This document shows positions 17,017 through 29,852 of a DNA stretch of 64,000 bases, piece after piece. Numbering within the stretch: the first letter of the stretch is position 1; each line of letters begins with the position of its first letter. The position numbers were made by a program, and so were the translations under genes. Below the pieces are notes generated by a model. That model saw only the letters and a program-made list of their open reading frames with translations, searched no databases and was not told the origin of the DNA. Source of the stretch: Sphingomonas donggukensis (GTDB taxonomy: Bacteria > Pseudomonadota > Alphaproteobacteria > Sphingomonadales > Sphingomonadaceae); NCBI RefSeq assembly GCF_023674425.1, contig NZ_CP098401.1, positions 310,001 to 374,000 of the forward strand, in the 5' to 3' direction.

Positions 17017-17055
17017 GTCGGAAGGCGCGCTGATCGGCTCGCGCATTTATCTTTG

Positions 17056-17180
17056 CCGTTCGCCTCGAGTAGCCGTCGAGCCTGTCGAGACGGCGTATCG
17101 AGAGGTCCGCGCCCCGGGAAAGCCTCTCTCGATACGGCCCCGGATCAAGTCCGGGGTCGATCCCTACTCGAGACGAACGG
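17056..17180. repeat. Asymmetric ~120-bp palindrome, copy 1
   Basis: Arm A begins CCGTTCGCCTCGAGTAGCCG and includes TCGAGCCTGTCGAGACGGCG; arm B, at the right, ends in CTACTCGAGACGAACGG. The arms carry GTATCGAGAGG against GCCTCTCTCGATACGG. This copy has an inserted CCGGATCAAGTCCGGGG next to arm B. It sits between convergent phaR and the periplasmic methyltransferase gene. Other copies are at 32593, 42304 and 46536. Confidence 0.88.
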
Positions 17181-17213
17181 GTGGACGAATTTCGATCGGT
17201 CCTGAAACGCCCC

Positions 17214-18023
17214 CTATTTCCGCGGCTTGGTGAAGCGGATCGTCATCCGGTCGCTTTCCCCGATCGCGGCATATTTCGCGCGATCGACGTCCTTCAGGCG
17301 ATAGGTCGGCGGCAGGGTCCACACCCCCTCGGGCCAGTCGGCGGTGTCCTTCGGATTGGCGTTCACTTCCGACATTTCCGACACGACGAAGCCGGCCTGC
17401 TTGGCGAAGGCGACGACGCTCGACACCTTCATGTACCCGCTTTTTTCCTCCGCCGCGGCGTCGCGCGCCTCGGGCAGGCGGTGCTCGACGATGCCCAGCG
17501 TCCCGCCGGGTTTCAGCATCCGGTACATCTCGGAGAACGCGGCCTGGGTGCGGTCGACTCCGGCGAAGCGCAGGTTGTGGATGTTGCGGAACGTCAGCAC
17601 CACGTCGGCGCTGCCCGCTGGCACGACCGGCTCACCCGCGGCGGCGGGGAAGGCGGCCAGGCGCACCTTGCCATAGGTCGCCGCGTCGGCGCCCTGCAGT
17701 TTCTTGATACCGTTCAGTCCGTTCGCCCAGGCGCCGGCGGCGTAATAGGTGCCGCGCTGCGCCAGATAGGGGGCGAGGATTTCGGTGTACCAGCCGCCAC
17801 CGGGGATCAGTTCGACGACGGTGTCGGTCGGTTTCACGCGGAAGAAGGCCAGCGTATCGGTCGGGTGGCGATAGCGGTCGCGCGCGACATTGGCCGGCGT
17901 GCGGGTGGTCGATGCGACCGCCTTCGCGATCGCTCCGCGCGGGTTGCTCGGCTGGCCGATCGCGACGCTGGTCACGGCGGCAACGACGGAGGCGACCGCC
18001 AGCGTGGCGAGGATATTGCGCAT
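17214..18023 (-). CDS. Periplasmic predicted methyltransferase (COG4798 type)
   Basis: The 269-residue protein starts MRNILATLAVASVVAAVTSV, a signal peptide, and has a class I SAM-methyltransferase fold. VVELIPGGGWYTEILAPYLAQ is the SAM motif I and MLKPGGTLGIVEH the post-motif. SEVNANPKDTADWPEGVWTLPP near the end is typical of this sphingomonad family. Export of a methyltransferase is unusual, because SAM is cytoplasmic; substrate and even activity are unknown. I chose the ATG at 18023 because it places the signal peptide first. It is followed by a palindrome. Confidence 0.82.
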   Translation of the reverse strand: MRNILATLAVASVVAAVTSVAIGQPSNPRGAIAKAVASTTRTPANVARDRYRHPTDTLAFFRVKPTDTVVELIPGGGWYTEILAPYLAQRGTYYAAGAWANGLNGIKKLQGADAATYGKVRLAAFPAAAGEPVVPAGSADVVLTFRNIHNLRFAGVDRTQAAFSEMYRMLKPGGTLGIVEHRLPEARDAAAEEKSGYMKVSSVVAFAKQAGFVVSEMSEVNANPKDTADWPEGVWTLPPTYRLKDVDRAKYAAIGESDRMTIRFTKPRK

Positions 18024-18075
18024 CGTGTCTCTCCCGGGTCTGGACGGACCATCTTGTGCGGGGCAGAGGGCGGCG

Positions 18076-18261
18076 ATGCAAGTGCGGTTGTGGAGCGGCG
18101 TGGCGGCGTGTGTCGCGGTTGCGGTGGCCAGTGGCCTTGCCGACTGGCGCCGCACGCGCCGTGCCGACCCCGACCGCGTCGGCTTCATGCCGTGGCCCAC
18201 GGTACAATTTGCGGCGCTGTTCGCCGCGGTGATCGTCGCGGCCTTCGCGCTTACCGCCTGA
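18076..18261 (+). CDS. 61-residue membrane protein
   Basis: The small protein MQVRLWSGVAACVAVAVASG has two hydrophobic segments separated by a basic loop (DWRRTRRADPDRVGFMPWPT), with FAALFAAVIVAAFALTA as the second helix. The loop motif DxxRVGFMPW recurs in small sphingomonad membrane proteins as I recall them, which supports it as a real gene. It diverges from the methyltransferase gene and overlaps the convergent glycosyltransferase gene by 11 bases. Function unknown. Confidence 0.65.
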   Translation: MQVRLWSGVAACVAVAVASGLADWRRTRRADPDRVGFMPWPTVQFAALFAAVIVAAFALTA

Positions 18262-19708
18262 ACGGCAGGTCGCGGCGCAGGTACACGATCGTCCGGTAAT
18301 CGGCGCGTGGCGTCGAGAACACGGGGCGATAGTCGCGCGCGAGCGCCGGGCGCAATTCGGCCAGCACCGCGCGGTTCCAGATCTTCAGCTTGCGGGTCGA
18401 CGACACGATCACCGGCGGGCGCGCGGCGAGAATCCGGCGCGCTTCGGCTGCCTCGTCGATCCCGGTCGCCCCGGCCTCTGTGGTGTAGGCCAGAAAGTTG
18501 GGGAAGGCGCGGGAGGTCGGCAGGCATGCGCCGGCCAGGCTGTAGGTCGCGGTGTCGCCGATGAAGACCCAGGGGCAGCCGCCGCCGCTGTTGCGCCGCA
18601 CGACCTCCGCAACCGCGCGGGCGCCTGGGGCGTCGTCGCGGATGAAGCTGCGCTCGACCAGCAGCAGCAACAGCCCGAGCGCCAGCGTCCCGACCAGCAC
18701 GCGCGGGATGCGCCCCAGCGCGATGCCGCCCGCCATCGCCAGCGGCGGCAGCAGCGGCAGGGCGTAGTGATCGAAGAAGGTGCCGATCGCCGCGAAGCCG
18801 ACCGCCGCCGCAGCGAGCCAGGCGAAGGCGGTCGCCCGCTCCCCGACCAGCCGCACCCTGCGCCGCCGCCACGCGATCGCGGCGCACAGCAGCAGGGGGG
18901 AGAGCTGCGCTAGAATGCCGAGCAGCCGCATCGCGATCTCGCCCGCGGGATAACCGGGTCGCTCCAGGATCGACGTGACGTTGGCGAACCACCAGGCGTC
19001 GAACGCGCCGACCCGCCAATACCAACCCGCCGCTGCCAGCGTCGGGGCAATGCCGATCGCCATCCACAGGATCGCACTACCGGCCAAGGTGACGACCCGT
19101 GCTCCCGCGCGGTGCAGCCACCACAATCCCGCCAACCCGACGAACGCCGCCTCGAACGCCGCGGTCGTCTTCACCTGCACCGCCAGCCCCGCGAGCAGGC
19201 ACGCGGTCGCGCCACGGCGCAGGATCGCGGCCCGCGCGGATCGTTCGGCCAGCCATGGGAAACCGATGACGATGCGCGCGGCGGTCGCGATCAGCAGGTT
19301 ATAGAACACCGGCGCCTGCCCGCCGCGCCCGCCGAGCAGCGGCAGCCAGACGAGATAGGCAATCCCCGCCGCGATCGCGCCGGTGCGGCTCGCCCCGACC
19401 GTCTTCGCGCCGCTCGCGACGACCAGCGCGGTGAGCGCGGCGAACAGCGTCGCCAGCAGCTGGTATCCGAGGATATCGTCGCCCGGCAGCGCCGCGGCAC
19501 CGGCGTAGAGCAGGAACAGCCCCACCGGCTTGCGGTCCCAGACGTCGATATAGGGCACCGCGCCGTCCAGCAGCCGCTCACCGACCAGTAGATAATATTG
19601 CTCGTCGACATGGATGATCGGATTGCCGAAATCCGCGATCCTGAGCGCGACCGCGACCGCGAGGAAGCACAGGGCCACCGCCCAGCGTGGCGAGAAGCGC
19701 AGCGACAT
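18251..19708 (-). CDS. GT-C fold membrane glycosyltransferase (PMT/ArnT-like)
   Basis: The 485-residue protein has about ten membrane helices. A catalytic-type Asp-Glu lies in the first periplasmic loop (PIIHVDEQYYLLVGERLLDG), followed by VPYIDVWDRKPVGLFLLY. This is the arrangement of GT39/GT83 enzymes that transfer sugars from polyprenyl-phosphate donors. The C-terminal soluble region (GGGCPWVFIGDTATYSLAGA onward) faces the periplasm. Its start lies two bases after the stop of the aspartyl protease gene, so the pair is probably translationally coupled. Acceptor unknown. Confidence 0.8.
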   Translation of the reverse strand: MSLRFSPRWAVALCFLAVAVALRIADFGNPIIHVDEQYYLLVGERLLDGAVPYIDVWDRKPVGLFLLYAGAAALPGDDILGYQLLATLFAALTALVVASGAKTVGASRTGAIAAGIAYLVWLPLLGGRGGQAPVFYNLLIATAARIVIGFPWLAERSARAAILRRGATACLLAGLAVQVKTTAAFEAAFVGLAGLWWLHRAGARVVTLAGSAILWMAIGIAPTLAAAGWYWRVGAFDAWWFANVTSILERPGYPAGEIAMRLLGILAQLSPLLLCAAIAWRRRRVRLVGERATAFAWLAAAAVGFAAIGTFFDHYALPLLPPLAMAGGIALGRIPRVLVGTLALGLLLLLVERSFIRDDAPGARAVAEVVRRNSGGGCPWVFIGDTATYSLAGACLPTSRAFPNFLAYTTEAGATGIDEAAEARRILAARPPVIVSSTRKLKIWNRAVLAELRPALARDYRPVFSTPRADYRTIVYLRRDLPFRR

Positions 19709-19710
19709 CG

Positions 19711-20928
19711 TCAGTAGAAGCTGGCGAGCGTCAGCTGCCGCTCGCCGCCACGGTCGCACAGGCCCAGTGACACGGTGCGGCCCGGCGTATCGATCGGCCA
19801 GGTCGCCAGTCGCGAGCTGGGATAGTCGCCGGGCAGCGGCGTGCCGTCGATCCGGCAGATTCGCTCGCCGGCCTTCCAGCCGGTCGCCGCGGCGGGCGAA
19901 TTCTTCATCACGTGCACGACGCGCAGCGCGCCGCGTTCATAGGAGGCGACGATGCCGCTGGTCGATTTGGCGGGCACCGTGTCGATCTCGGCCCCCGGCG
20001 CCAGCACCATGCGGCGCGCGCGCGGGTCGATCAGCACGCGGTAGCGCCGCAGCAGCGCGGATCCGATCCGCCCGGCGATCGCGGTCTGCGCCGAATAGCC
20101 GCCGGGCCGCTCGATCCGCGCCTCGACATTGCGCGCCACCAGCGACCCCAGTCCGACCGCGGGCAGCGTCGCGAGATCGCTTTCGATCATGCCCCCCAGG
20201 CCGATCGCGACGGTGGAAGTCGGGCGGGCGGCGCTCAGCTGCGCGGCGGTCCACGCCTCGTTCGACAGCGACAGGAATCCGCCGTCGCCGGTGTCGATCA
20301 TGACGGGGCGCAGCCGCGCGCGGTCGATCGTCAGGTCGACCAGGAACGTGCCCGATCGCTGGCCGGTGCGCATCGCCACCGTGGTCCCCGCAAACGGCAT
20401 GCGCCCGCTCGGCAGCATGCGGAAACGGCGCTTGTCGAAATCGATGTCGATGGCGTGGTCGGCGATCAGGTCGGCGCCGATCAGGACGTCGACGGGCTCG
20501 GGCGTGTCGCTGACCAGCCGTCCGAAATCGGCGATGCCGATGCGTCCGCCGTCGCGCGACAGGCCGCCGAAGCCGATCGATTCGACCGCGGCCCAGCTGA
20601 TCGGCACGGCGCCGCCGATCGCGGTCGCCTCCGCCCGCGCCGACGATTTCAGCCCGGCTGCCGCTGCGAACCCGGTCGACACCAGCGAGAAATTGACGCC
20701 GGTGTCGAGCAGCGCGATCGCGCGGCGCCCGTTCACCGTGACGCGAAACGCCAGCTGGTTGCCCGGCGTATAGTCGAACGCGATCCACTGGCGCTCGCTG
20801 TCGGCGGACAGGACGGGCCCGGGCGACAGCAAGGCCGGCGCGGTCCTGCGCACGGCAGCCGGCTTCTGCGCCACAAGCGGTGCGGCGGCACATAGACAGG
20901 CAAGGGCGGCAAGGCGAAGGATCGACAT
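19711..20928 (-). CDS. Secreted aspartyl protease with PDZ domain
   Basis: The 405-residue protein starts MSILRLAALACLCAAAPLVA (signal peptide). It has two retropepsin-like halves, each with an Asp-Thr-Gly: AIALLDTGVNFSLVSTGF (Asp near 75) and PVMIDTGDGGFLSLSNEAW (Asp near 212). A C-terminal PDZ-like domain (about 330-400) contains VVHVMKNSPAAATGWKAGER. Both active-site motifs within one chain give a complete pepsin-type dimer in cis. It probably works in the periplasm. It is upstream of and nearly touching the glycosyltransferase gene. Confidence 0.85.
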   Translation of the reverse strand: MSILRLAALACLCAAAPLVAQKPAAVRRTAPALLSPGPVLSADSERQWIAFDYTPGNQLAFRVTVNGRRAIALLDTGVNFSLVSTGFAAAAGLKSSARAEATAIGGAVPISWAAVESIGFGGLSRDGGRIGIADFGRLVSDTPEPVDVLIGADLIADHAIDIDFDKRRFRMLPSGRMPFAGTTVAMRTGQRSGTFLVDLTIDRARLRPVMIDTGDGGFLSLSNEAWTAAQLSAARPTSTVAIGLGGMIESDLATLPAVGLGSLVARNVEARIERPGGYSAQTAIAGRIGSALLRRYRVLIDPRARRMVLAPGAEIDTVPAKSTSGIVASYERGALRVVHVMKNSPAAATGWKAGERICRIDGTPLPGDYPSSRLATWPIDTPGRTVSLGLCDRGGERQLTLASFY

Positions 20929-21021
20929 CTCGCCGCGCGTTAGCGGCTTTCCGTCGCACGCGCTACGCGGGCGCGCGTCCCAAATCGATCGTTCGAACGC
21001 CGCCGTCCGCGATGCGCGGAC

Positions 21022-22557
21022 CTACAGGCATGCCTCCAGCATCGCCTGGTCGAACCCGAACTGGCGCGCCTTGTCGAGCGTGTACGGGCGCAGGCCCATC
21101 GAACGGTACTCGCCGATGATCTTGCCGTCGGCGCTCTCGTCCAGATACTCGAACTTGAACAGCTCCTGCGTCACGATGACGGGGCCTTCCATGCCGATCA
21201 CCTCGGTGATGTTGGTGACGCGGCGCGAACCGTCGCGCAGACGCTTCACCTGAACGATCAGGTCGACCGAATCGGCGATCTGGCGGCTGATGGCTTCCTT
21301 CGGGATCTTGATGTCGCCCATCATCACCATGTTTTCCATACGCCCCAGGCATTCGCGCGGGGAGTTGGCGTGGAGCGTACACATCGATCCGTCGTGGCCG
21401 GTGTTCATCGCGGCGAGCAGGTCGAAACATTCCGACCCGCGGATTTCGCCCAGGATGATGCGGTCCGGGCGCATACGCAGCGCGTTCTTGACGAGGTCGC
21501 GGATGCTGATCTCGCCCTGGCCCTCCAGGTTCGGGGGGCGCGTTTCGAGCGGCAGCCAGTGCGGCTGCTGGAGCCTGAGTTCGGCGGCGTCCTCGATCGT
21601 CAGCACGCGCTCGCCCGGGTCGATCATCTTCGACAGGGCGTTCAGCATCGTCGTCTTGCCCGAACCGGTACCGCCCGAGATGACGACGTTGAACCGGCAC
21701 GCGCCCGCGATCTTCAGCGCGGTCGCCATCTTCTGCGACATCGATCCGAAGCCGGCCATCATGTCGAGCGTGATCGGCTTGTCGGAAAACTTACGGATCG
21801 AGATCGCCGTGCCCTTGAGGCTAAGCGGCGGCACGATGACGTTGACGCGGCTGCCGTCCTTCAGGCGGGCGTCGGCGAGCGGCGTGGTCTGGTCGACGCG
21901 GCGGCCGACCGAGTTGCAGATGCGCTGCGCGATCTGGAACAGATGCTCCTCGTCGCGGAACTGGATGTTGGCCAGCTCCAGCTTGCCCTTGCGCTCGATG
22001 AAGGTCTGTTCGGGGCCGTTGACCATGATGTCGCTGATCGCGGGATCGCTGAGCAATTCCTCGAGCGGGCCAAGGCCGAGCAGCTCGTCGACCAGCACCT
22101 TTTCCAGCGCGAACTGTTCGCGGCGGTTGAGGGTCAGCTTCAGCTCGGCGAGCACTTCGCCGATGATCGGGCGGAATTCCTCGGCCAGCTCGTCCTTGTT
22201 CAGCGTCGCCGCCGCTTCGGGATCGACGCGTTCGAGCAGGCGAGGAAGCACCTGTTCCTTGATGCGGTGGATCGAGCTTTCGAAACCCTCGACCCGGCTG
22301 CTGCCGGCTTCGGCGGAAGCGGCCTGGCGCTCGGCCAACCGCGACATCGCATCGGCGTTGGGGCCGGGGGCGTCGGCGAACTGCGGCTCGGGTTCGGGCA
22401 CGGGCAGGGTGATGCCGCCGAGCGGCGGGAACTGCTCGCCGCCCTCGGGCTCGCTGGGACGCACCGGCCCGCCCCCCTGCATCGGCCGCGCGACCCCGAA
22501 GGCGGGGCGCGAGCCGGCAGGCCCGTTGATACCGTTGCGTCGACCGAATGCGCTCAT
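21022..22557 (-). CDS. cpaF: CpaF/TadA-family secretion ATPase
   Basis: The 511-residue hexameric ATPase powers Tad/Flp pilus assembly at the inner membrane. After a Pro/Gly-rich N terminus come the helical domain (VLPRLLERVDPEAAATLNKD), GLGPLEELLSDPAISDIMVN, the Walker A GGTGSGKTT near residue 297, TIEDAAELRLQQPHWLPLE, and RMRPDRIILGEIRGSECFDLL with LHANSPRECLGRMENMVMMG. It stands alone: no cpaA-E genes flank it, while tadB and tadC lie 40 kb away. A second ATPase may exist beyond the right edge. Confidence 0.93.
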   Translation of the reverse strand: MSAFGRRNGINGPAGSRPAFGVARPMQGGGPVRPSEPEGGEQFPPLGGITLPVPEPEPQFADAPGPNADAMSRLAERQAASAEAGSSRVEGFESSIHRIKEQVLPRLLERVDPEAAATLNKDELAEEFRPIIGEVLAELKLTLNRREQFALEKVLVDELLGLGPLEELLSDPAISDIMVNGPEQTFIERKGKLELANIQFRDEEHLFQIAQRICNSVGRRVDQTTPLADARLKDGSRVNVIVPPLSLKGTAISIRKFSDKPITLDMMAGFGSMSQKMATALKIAGACRFNVVISGGTGSGKTTMLNALSKMIDPGERVLTIEDAAELRLQQPHWLPLETRPPNLEGQGEISIRDLVKNALRMRPDRIILGEIRGSECFDLLAAMNTGHDGSMCTLHANSPRECLGRMENMVMMGDIKIPKEAISRQIADSVDLIVQVKRLRDGSRRVTNITEVIGMEGPVIVTQELFKFEYLDESADGKIIGEYRSMGLRPYTLDKARQFGFDQAMLEACL

Positions 22558-22845
22558 GCCGCCCCTCTTGCGCGGTTACATCCCACGCGAATCCTGAAGG
22601 ACAGGGGTAGTGCCGAAGGTTTTACAATTGCCTAACCAAGTCCGGCGTGCCGATGGCAGTGCACAGCACTGCCGAGCGCCTCGCGCCGGACCGGCCGGCG
22701 GGGCTACAGCCCCGACCGACGACGCGGGCTTTGCCCGCGGCGGGATGTAGGAAAGGGTGAGTACGTCCGACCAATTCGGCCAGCGTGTCGCTCATGACAC
22801 GTGCTTCGACTTCGCTCAGCACGAACGGTATGGCGGCAGCCGGCC
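22558..22845. other. Intergenic region between cpaF and atpC
   Basis: No gene is seen. A perfect 8-bp stem GGCAGTGC/GCACTGCC (22655-22673) has a three-base loop. GGGGCTACAGCCCC follows at about 22695-22709 and a half-palindrome CGTGCTTCGACTTCGCTCAG at 22799-22818 resembles the arm of the repeat at 36909-36991. No T-tract follows them, so they are not clear terminators. Confidence 0.5.
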
Positions 22846-23100
22846 TTAAGCCGCCACGGTCTCCGCCAGCACCACCAGCCCGACGCCGTTCACCTCGGCA
22901 AAACCGCCCTCGATGCGGATCGTCTCGGGGCTCGACCCTTGCGTCTTGTAAATCGCGAGTTCGCCGTCGCGGATCGTCGACATCAGCGGCGCATGGCCCT
23001 CAAGCACGCCGAAGTCGCCTTCGGTGCCGGGGACGACGACCATGTACACGTCCTCCGACCGGACGAGCTTTTCAGGCGTGACGAGTTCGAAGTGCAGCAT
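22846..23100 (-). CDS. atpC: ATP synthase F1 epsilon subunit, short form
   Basis: The 84-residue protein [20 protein letters not shown] has the N-terminal beta-sandwich ([20 protein letters not shown] and [18 protein letters not shown]). It ends right after it, without the C-terminal two-helix domain that inhibits the enzyme in many bacteria (usual length 130-140). The short form is known in some alphaproteobacteria, which use the zeta protein instead. It is last in atpHAGDC, separated from atpD by a palindrome. Confidence 0.92.
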   Translation of the reverse strand: MLHFELVTPEKLVRSEDVYMVVVPGTEGDFGVLEGHAPLMSTIRDGELAIYKTQGSSPETIRIEGGFAEVNGVGLVVLAETVAA

Positions 23101-23109
23101 TTGATTTCT

Positions 23110-23212
23110 CCCCCCTCCCGCGTGCGGGAGGGGTCGGGGGAGGGCCTGTCAATCTGGAGGGCGTCGCGTGCCGACAGACCCTCCCCTGACCCCTCCCGCA
23201 CGCGGGAGGGGG
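23110..23212. repeat. Palindrome inside the atp operon
   Basis: CCCTCCCGCGTGCGGGAGGGG and its flank (23110-23148) are mirrored by CCCCTCCCGCACGCGGGAGG and its flank (23173-23212), with GGCCTGTC facing GACAGACC. The element fills the gap between atpD and atpC. It may attenuate or stabilise the atpC message. Related CTCCCxxxGGGAG hairpins occur near 42232 and 53964. Confidence 0.85.
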
Positions 23213-23219
23213 ATATGTC

Positions 23220-25602
<2,383 letters not shown>

Positions 25603-25613
25603 CTAGTCAGCCC

Positions 25614-27709
<2,096 letters not shown>

Positions 27710-27857
27710 GGACGCAATGTTCCTCTTGGGGAGTCTGGGTTCGACCCGCGGGAGATGAGCCGAATCTCGTCCGGCCCCCGACGGGTCGCGGCGCGGTTAG
27801 CACCGTGCCCAGGATCATGCAACGGGGCTTGGGGAGCTGGTTGACAAGGAAACTGTT

Positions 27858-28259
27858 TTGACGACTGAAAGGCGCATGAACGACACCTCGACCTCCCTCG
27901 ATGATGCTGCCGGTCACCGGTTGCGTCTGGCCGCGGCCCGTGCGTCGCAGCAGATCGGAGTGGTGCTGGCGCCCCATGCCCTGACGCCGATCGCCTGGAC
28001 GGCGCTGCGACAATTGCACGACAGCGGCCCGGTCGCGCCGAGTGTTCTTGCCGATGCCTGCGGGCTGACGCGCGGCGCGGTCACGAAGCTGGTCGATCGG
28101 CTGCGGGAGCGCCGGTTCGTCGTCCGCGCTGCCGCCGGGCGTGACGATCGGCGGTACCAAACGGTGGCGCTTACCGGGGCGGGGGCGACGCTGGTGCGCG
28201 AACTGGCGCCGCTGGTGGCCGCGTGCGACCGGCACGCCGCGTCCGACGGGGCTGGCTAG
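27858..28259 (+). CDS. MarR-family transcriptional regulator
   Basis: The 133-residue protein has a MarR winged helix: LTPIAWTALRQLHDSGPVAP, recognition helix DACGLTRGAVTKLVDRLRER, and the wing AAGRDDRRYQTVALTGAGA. I take the TTG at 27858 as start because AAGGAA lies 6 bases before it; the ATG at 27876 has only GAAAGG three bases away. It diverges from atpH, but a link to ATP synthase is not implied. The C-terminal dimer helix is shorter than usual. Confidence 0.85.
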   Translation: MTTERRMNDTSTSLDDAAGHRLRLAAARASQQIGVVLAPHALTPIAWTALRQLHDSGPVAPSVLADACGLTRGAVTKLVDRLRERRFVVRAAAGRDDRRYQTVALTGAGATLVRELAPLVAACDRHAASDGAG

Positions 28260-28321
28260 TCCGGCGTAGAACTGATTACATTGGCGGCGCGGCGGGGGCC
28301 GCAAACGCATCGAACGGGGGA

Positions 28322-28981
28322 ATGATGTTCAAGGTTGCTATCGTCGCGGCTGTCGCCGCAGCCACTCTGGCCGCGGCCGACACGGCGCCGGTGCAGGCCT
28401 GGCAGGTCGCAGGCGTCGAGATGAGCATGAAGACGCCTGCCGGCTTTTGTGCACCGACCGGGACCGGGGCCGGCGTCGCGCAGATGGTGGCCGCGACCGA
28501 CGAAGCCAGCGTCACCCACCTGACGATGTTCCAGTGCGGCGATGCCGACGGCTCCAAACCCGATTATTTCATGGTCAAGACGCCCAAGGCCGCACTCACC
28601 GTCACGACGGAGCGCGCACCGTTCCTCGACTCGATCGCCGCGGCGATGAAGACGCCGACCATTCAGGCCCGCATCGGCACGGTCACCAACGAGGACGTGG
28701 CAAAGAATTTCGACAAGGTGTTCGGCGACCGCCCTGATATCGGCGGGGCGATCAAGCCCCTCGGTCGCGATGACGTCTGCGTCTATCTCGGCGGCGTCAT
28801 GAGCTACAAGACGCCCCTGATCAGCTACTCACGGGCGGTCAGCGGTTGCATCACGGCGGTCGGCGGCAAGGTCATCACCATCACGCGGTACAGCGACGGC
28901 GTGCCCGCCAACGTGGTCAAGCACCTCGCCACCGTTCGCGCGATGGCATTGGCGGTGAACGCGAAGGCGCCTAAGCCCTAG
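28322..28981 (+). CDS. Secreted hypothetical protein
   Basis: The 219-residue protein MMFKVAIVAAVAAATLAAAD has a signal peptide followed by AWQVAGVEMSMKTPAGFCAP. Three other Cys (FQCGD, DVCVYLGG, SGCITAVGG) make one or two disulfides plausible. ATG codons at 28322 and 28325 are both usable after CGGGGGA. It shares a CTAG with the convergent membrane protein gene, where the two stop codons overlap by two bases. I do not recognise the family. Confidence 0.75.
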   Translation: MMFKVAIVAAVAAATLAAADTAPVQAWQVAGVEMSMKTPAGFCAPTGTGAGVAQMVAATDEASVTHLTMFQCGDADGSKPDYFMVKTPKAALTVTTERAPFLDSIAAAMKTPTIQARIGTVTNEDVAKNFDKVFGDRPDIGGAIKPLGRDDVCVYLGGVMSYKTPLISYSRAVSGCITAVGGKVITITRYSDGVPANVVKHLATVRAMALAVNAKAPKP

Positions 28982-29751
28982 GCGTTACGCCCAACCGCCG
29001 GATGCCCGCCCGCCCGCTGTGGCAGGAGCAGCACCAGCAACAGGATCGCCGCCCCCAGCACCAACGACGCCAGCGGGCGGCTGAATGCGAGGCCGCCGTG
29101 GTCGATCGGCTTGTCGAGCAGGTCGCCGACTGCGGCACCGAGCGGGCGGGTCAGGATGAACGCCGCCCAGAACAGCAGCACGCGACTGGCGCGAGTCCAG
29201 TAATAGGCCGCGGCGACACCGGCCAGTAGCACGCCGAACACCAGCGCCGCACCGCCATAGCCGAGGCCACCGGTATCTGCGGTCCAGTCGCCCAGCGCCG
29301 TGCCCAGTGTCTGAGAGAAGGTGATCGTCACCCAGTAGAAGACTTCCGCCCGCGGCGTCGCCACCGTGTCGGCATCGATCCGCCCGAGCGTCCGGTGCCA
29401 GATCGCGAGCGACGCCAGCACGCATCCGAACAGCAGCAGCGATCCGCCCGGATAGCCGATCCACAGCGACCGCGTCGCGAAATCGGCCATCGTCGTGCCC
29501 GCCGTGGTGGAGGCGATGATCGTCGCCCAATAGAGCAGCGGGCGATAGCGGTCGGCGGCGATCTGCGCCACGACCAGCACGACCAGGATAGCGGCGAAGA
29601 TCGCGGTGCCGACCAGATAGCCGAGGTTCATCGACATGCTGACGGTGTCGCCGGCGGTTTCGCCCAACGTCGTCGCCAGGATCTTGATGATCCAGAAGCC
29701 CAGCGTGATCGCCGGCACCTTCGACAGCGCGTCTCGTTCGGTCTCGGTCAT
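28978..29751 (-). CDS. COG4705-like membrane protein with four internal repeats
   Basis: The 257-residue protein has about eight helices arranged as four pairs. Each repeat carries a T-x-G-x-x-x-x-D-type motif: LATTLGETAGDTVSMSMNLGY, IASTTAGTTMADFATRSLW, TFSQTLGTALGDWTADTGGL and ILTRPLGAAVGDLLDKPIDH. This fourfold pattern is what I know from COG4705 proteins; acidic and polar residues inside the helices suggest ion or small-solute handling. Transported substrate unknown. Confidence 0.75.
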   Translation of the reverse strand: MTETERDALSKVPAITLGFWIIKILATTLGETAGDTVSMSMNLGYLVGTAIFAAILVVLVVAQIAADRYRPLLYWATIIASTTAGTTMADFATRSLWIGYPGGSLLLFGCVLASLAIWHRTLGRIDADTVATPRAEVFYWVTITFSQTLGTALGDWTADTGGLGYGGAALVFGVLLAGVAAAYYWTRASRVLLFWAAFILTRPLGAAVGDLLDKPIDHGGLAFSRPLASLVLGAAILLLVLLLPQRAGGHPAVGRNA

Positions 29752-29795
29752 CGCTCGTCTCCCGCGCTACCGCGTCGCGCGCCCGGCAGATAGCA

Positions 29796-29828
29796 GAACG
29801 GCGACCGGGTGTCCCCAGGTCGCCGTTC
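29796..29828. terminator. Perfect 11-bp hairpin between COG4705 gene and rhlE
   Basis: GAACGGCGACC (29796-29806) pairs with GGTCGCCGTTC (29818-29828) around an 11-base loop, after the rhlE stop in the direction of rhlE transcription. No T-run follows, so termination would need Rho, or the hairpin may only protect the 3' end. Confidence 0.45.
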
Positions 29829-29852
29829 CATCTTTCGCTTGAGGTCTGGCGC

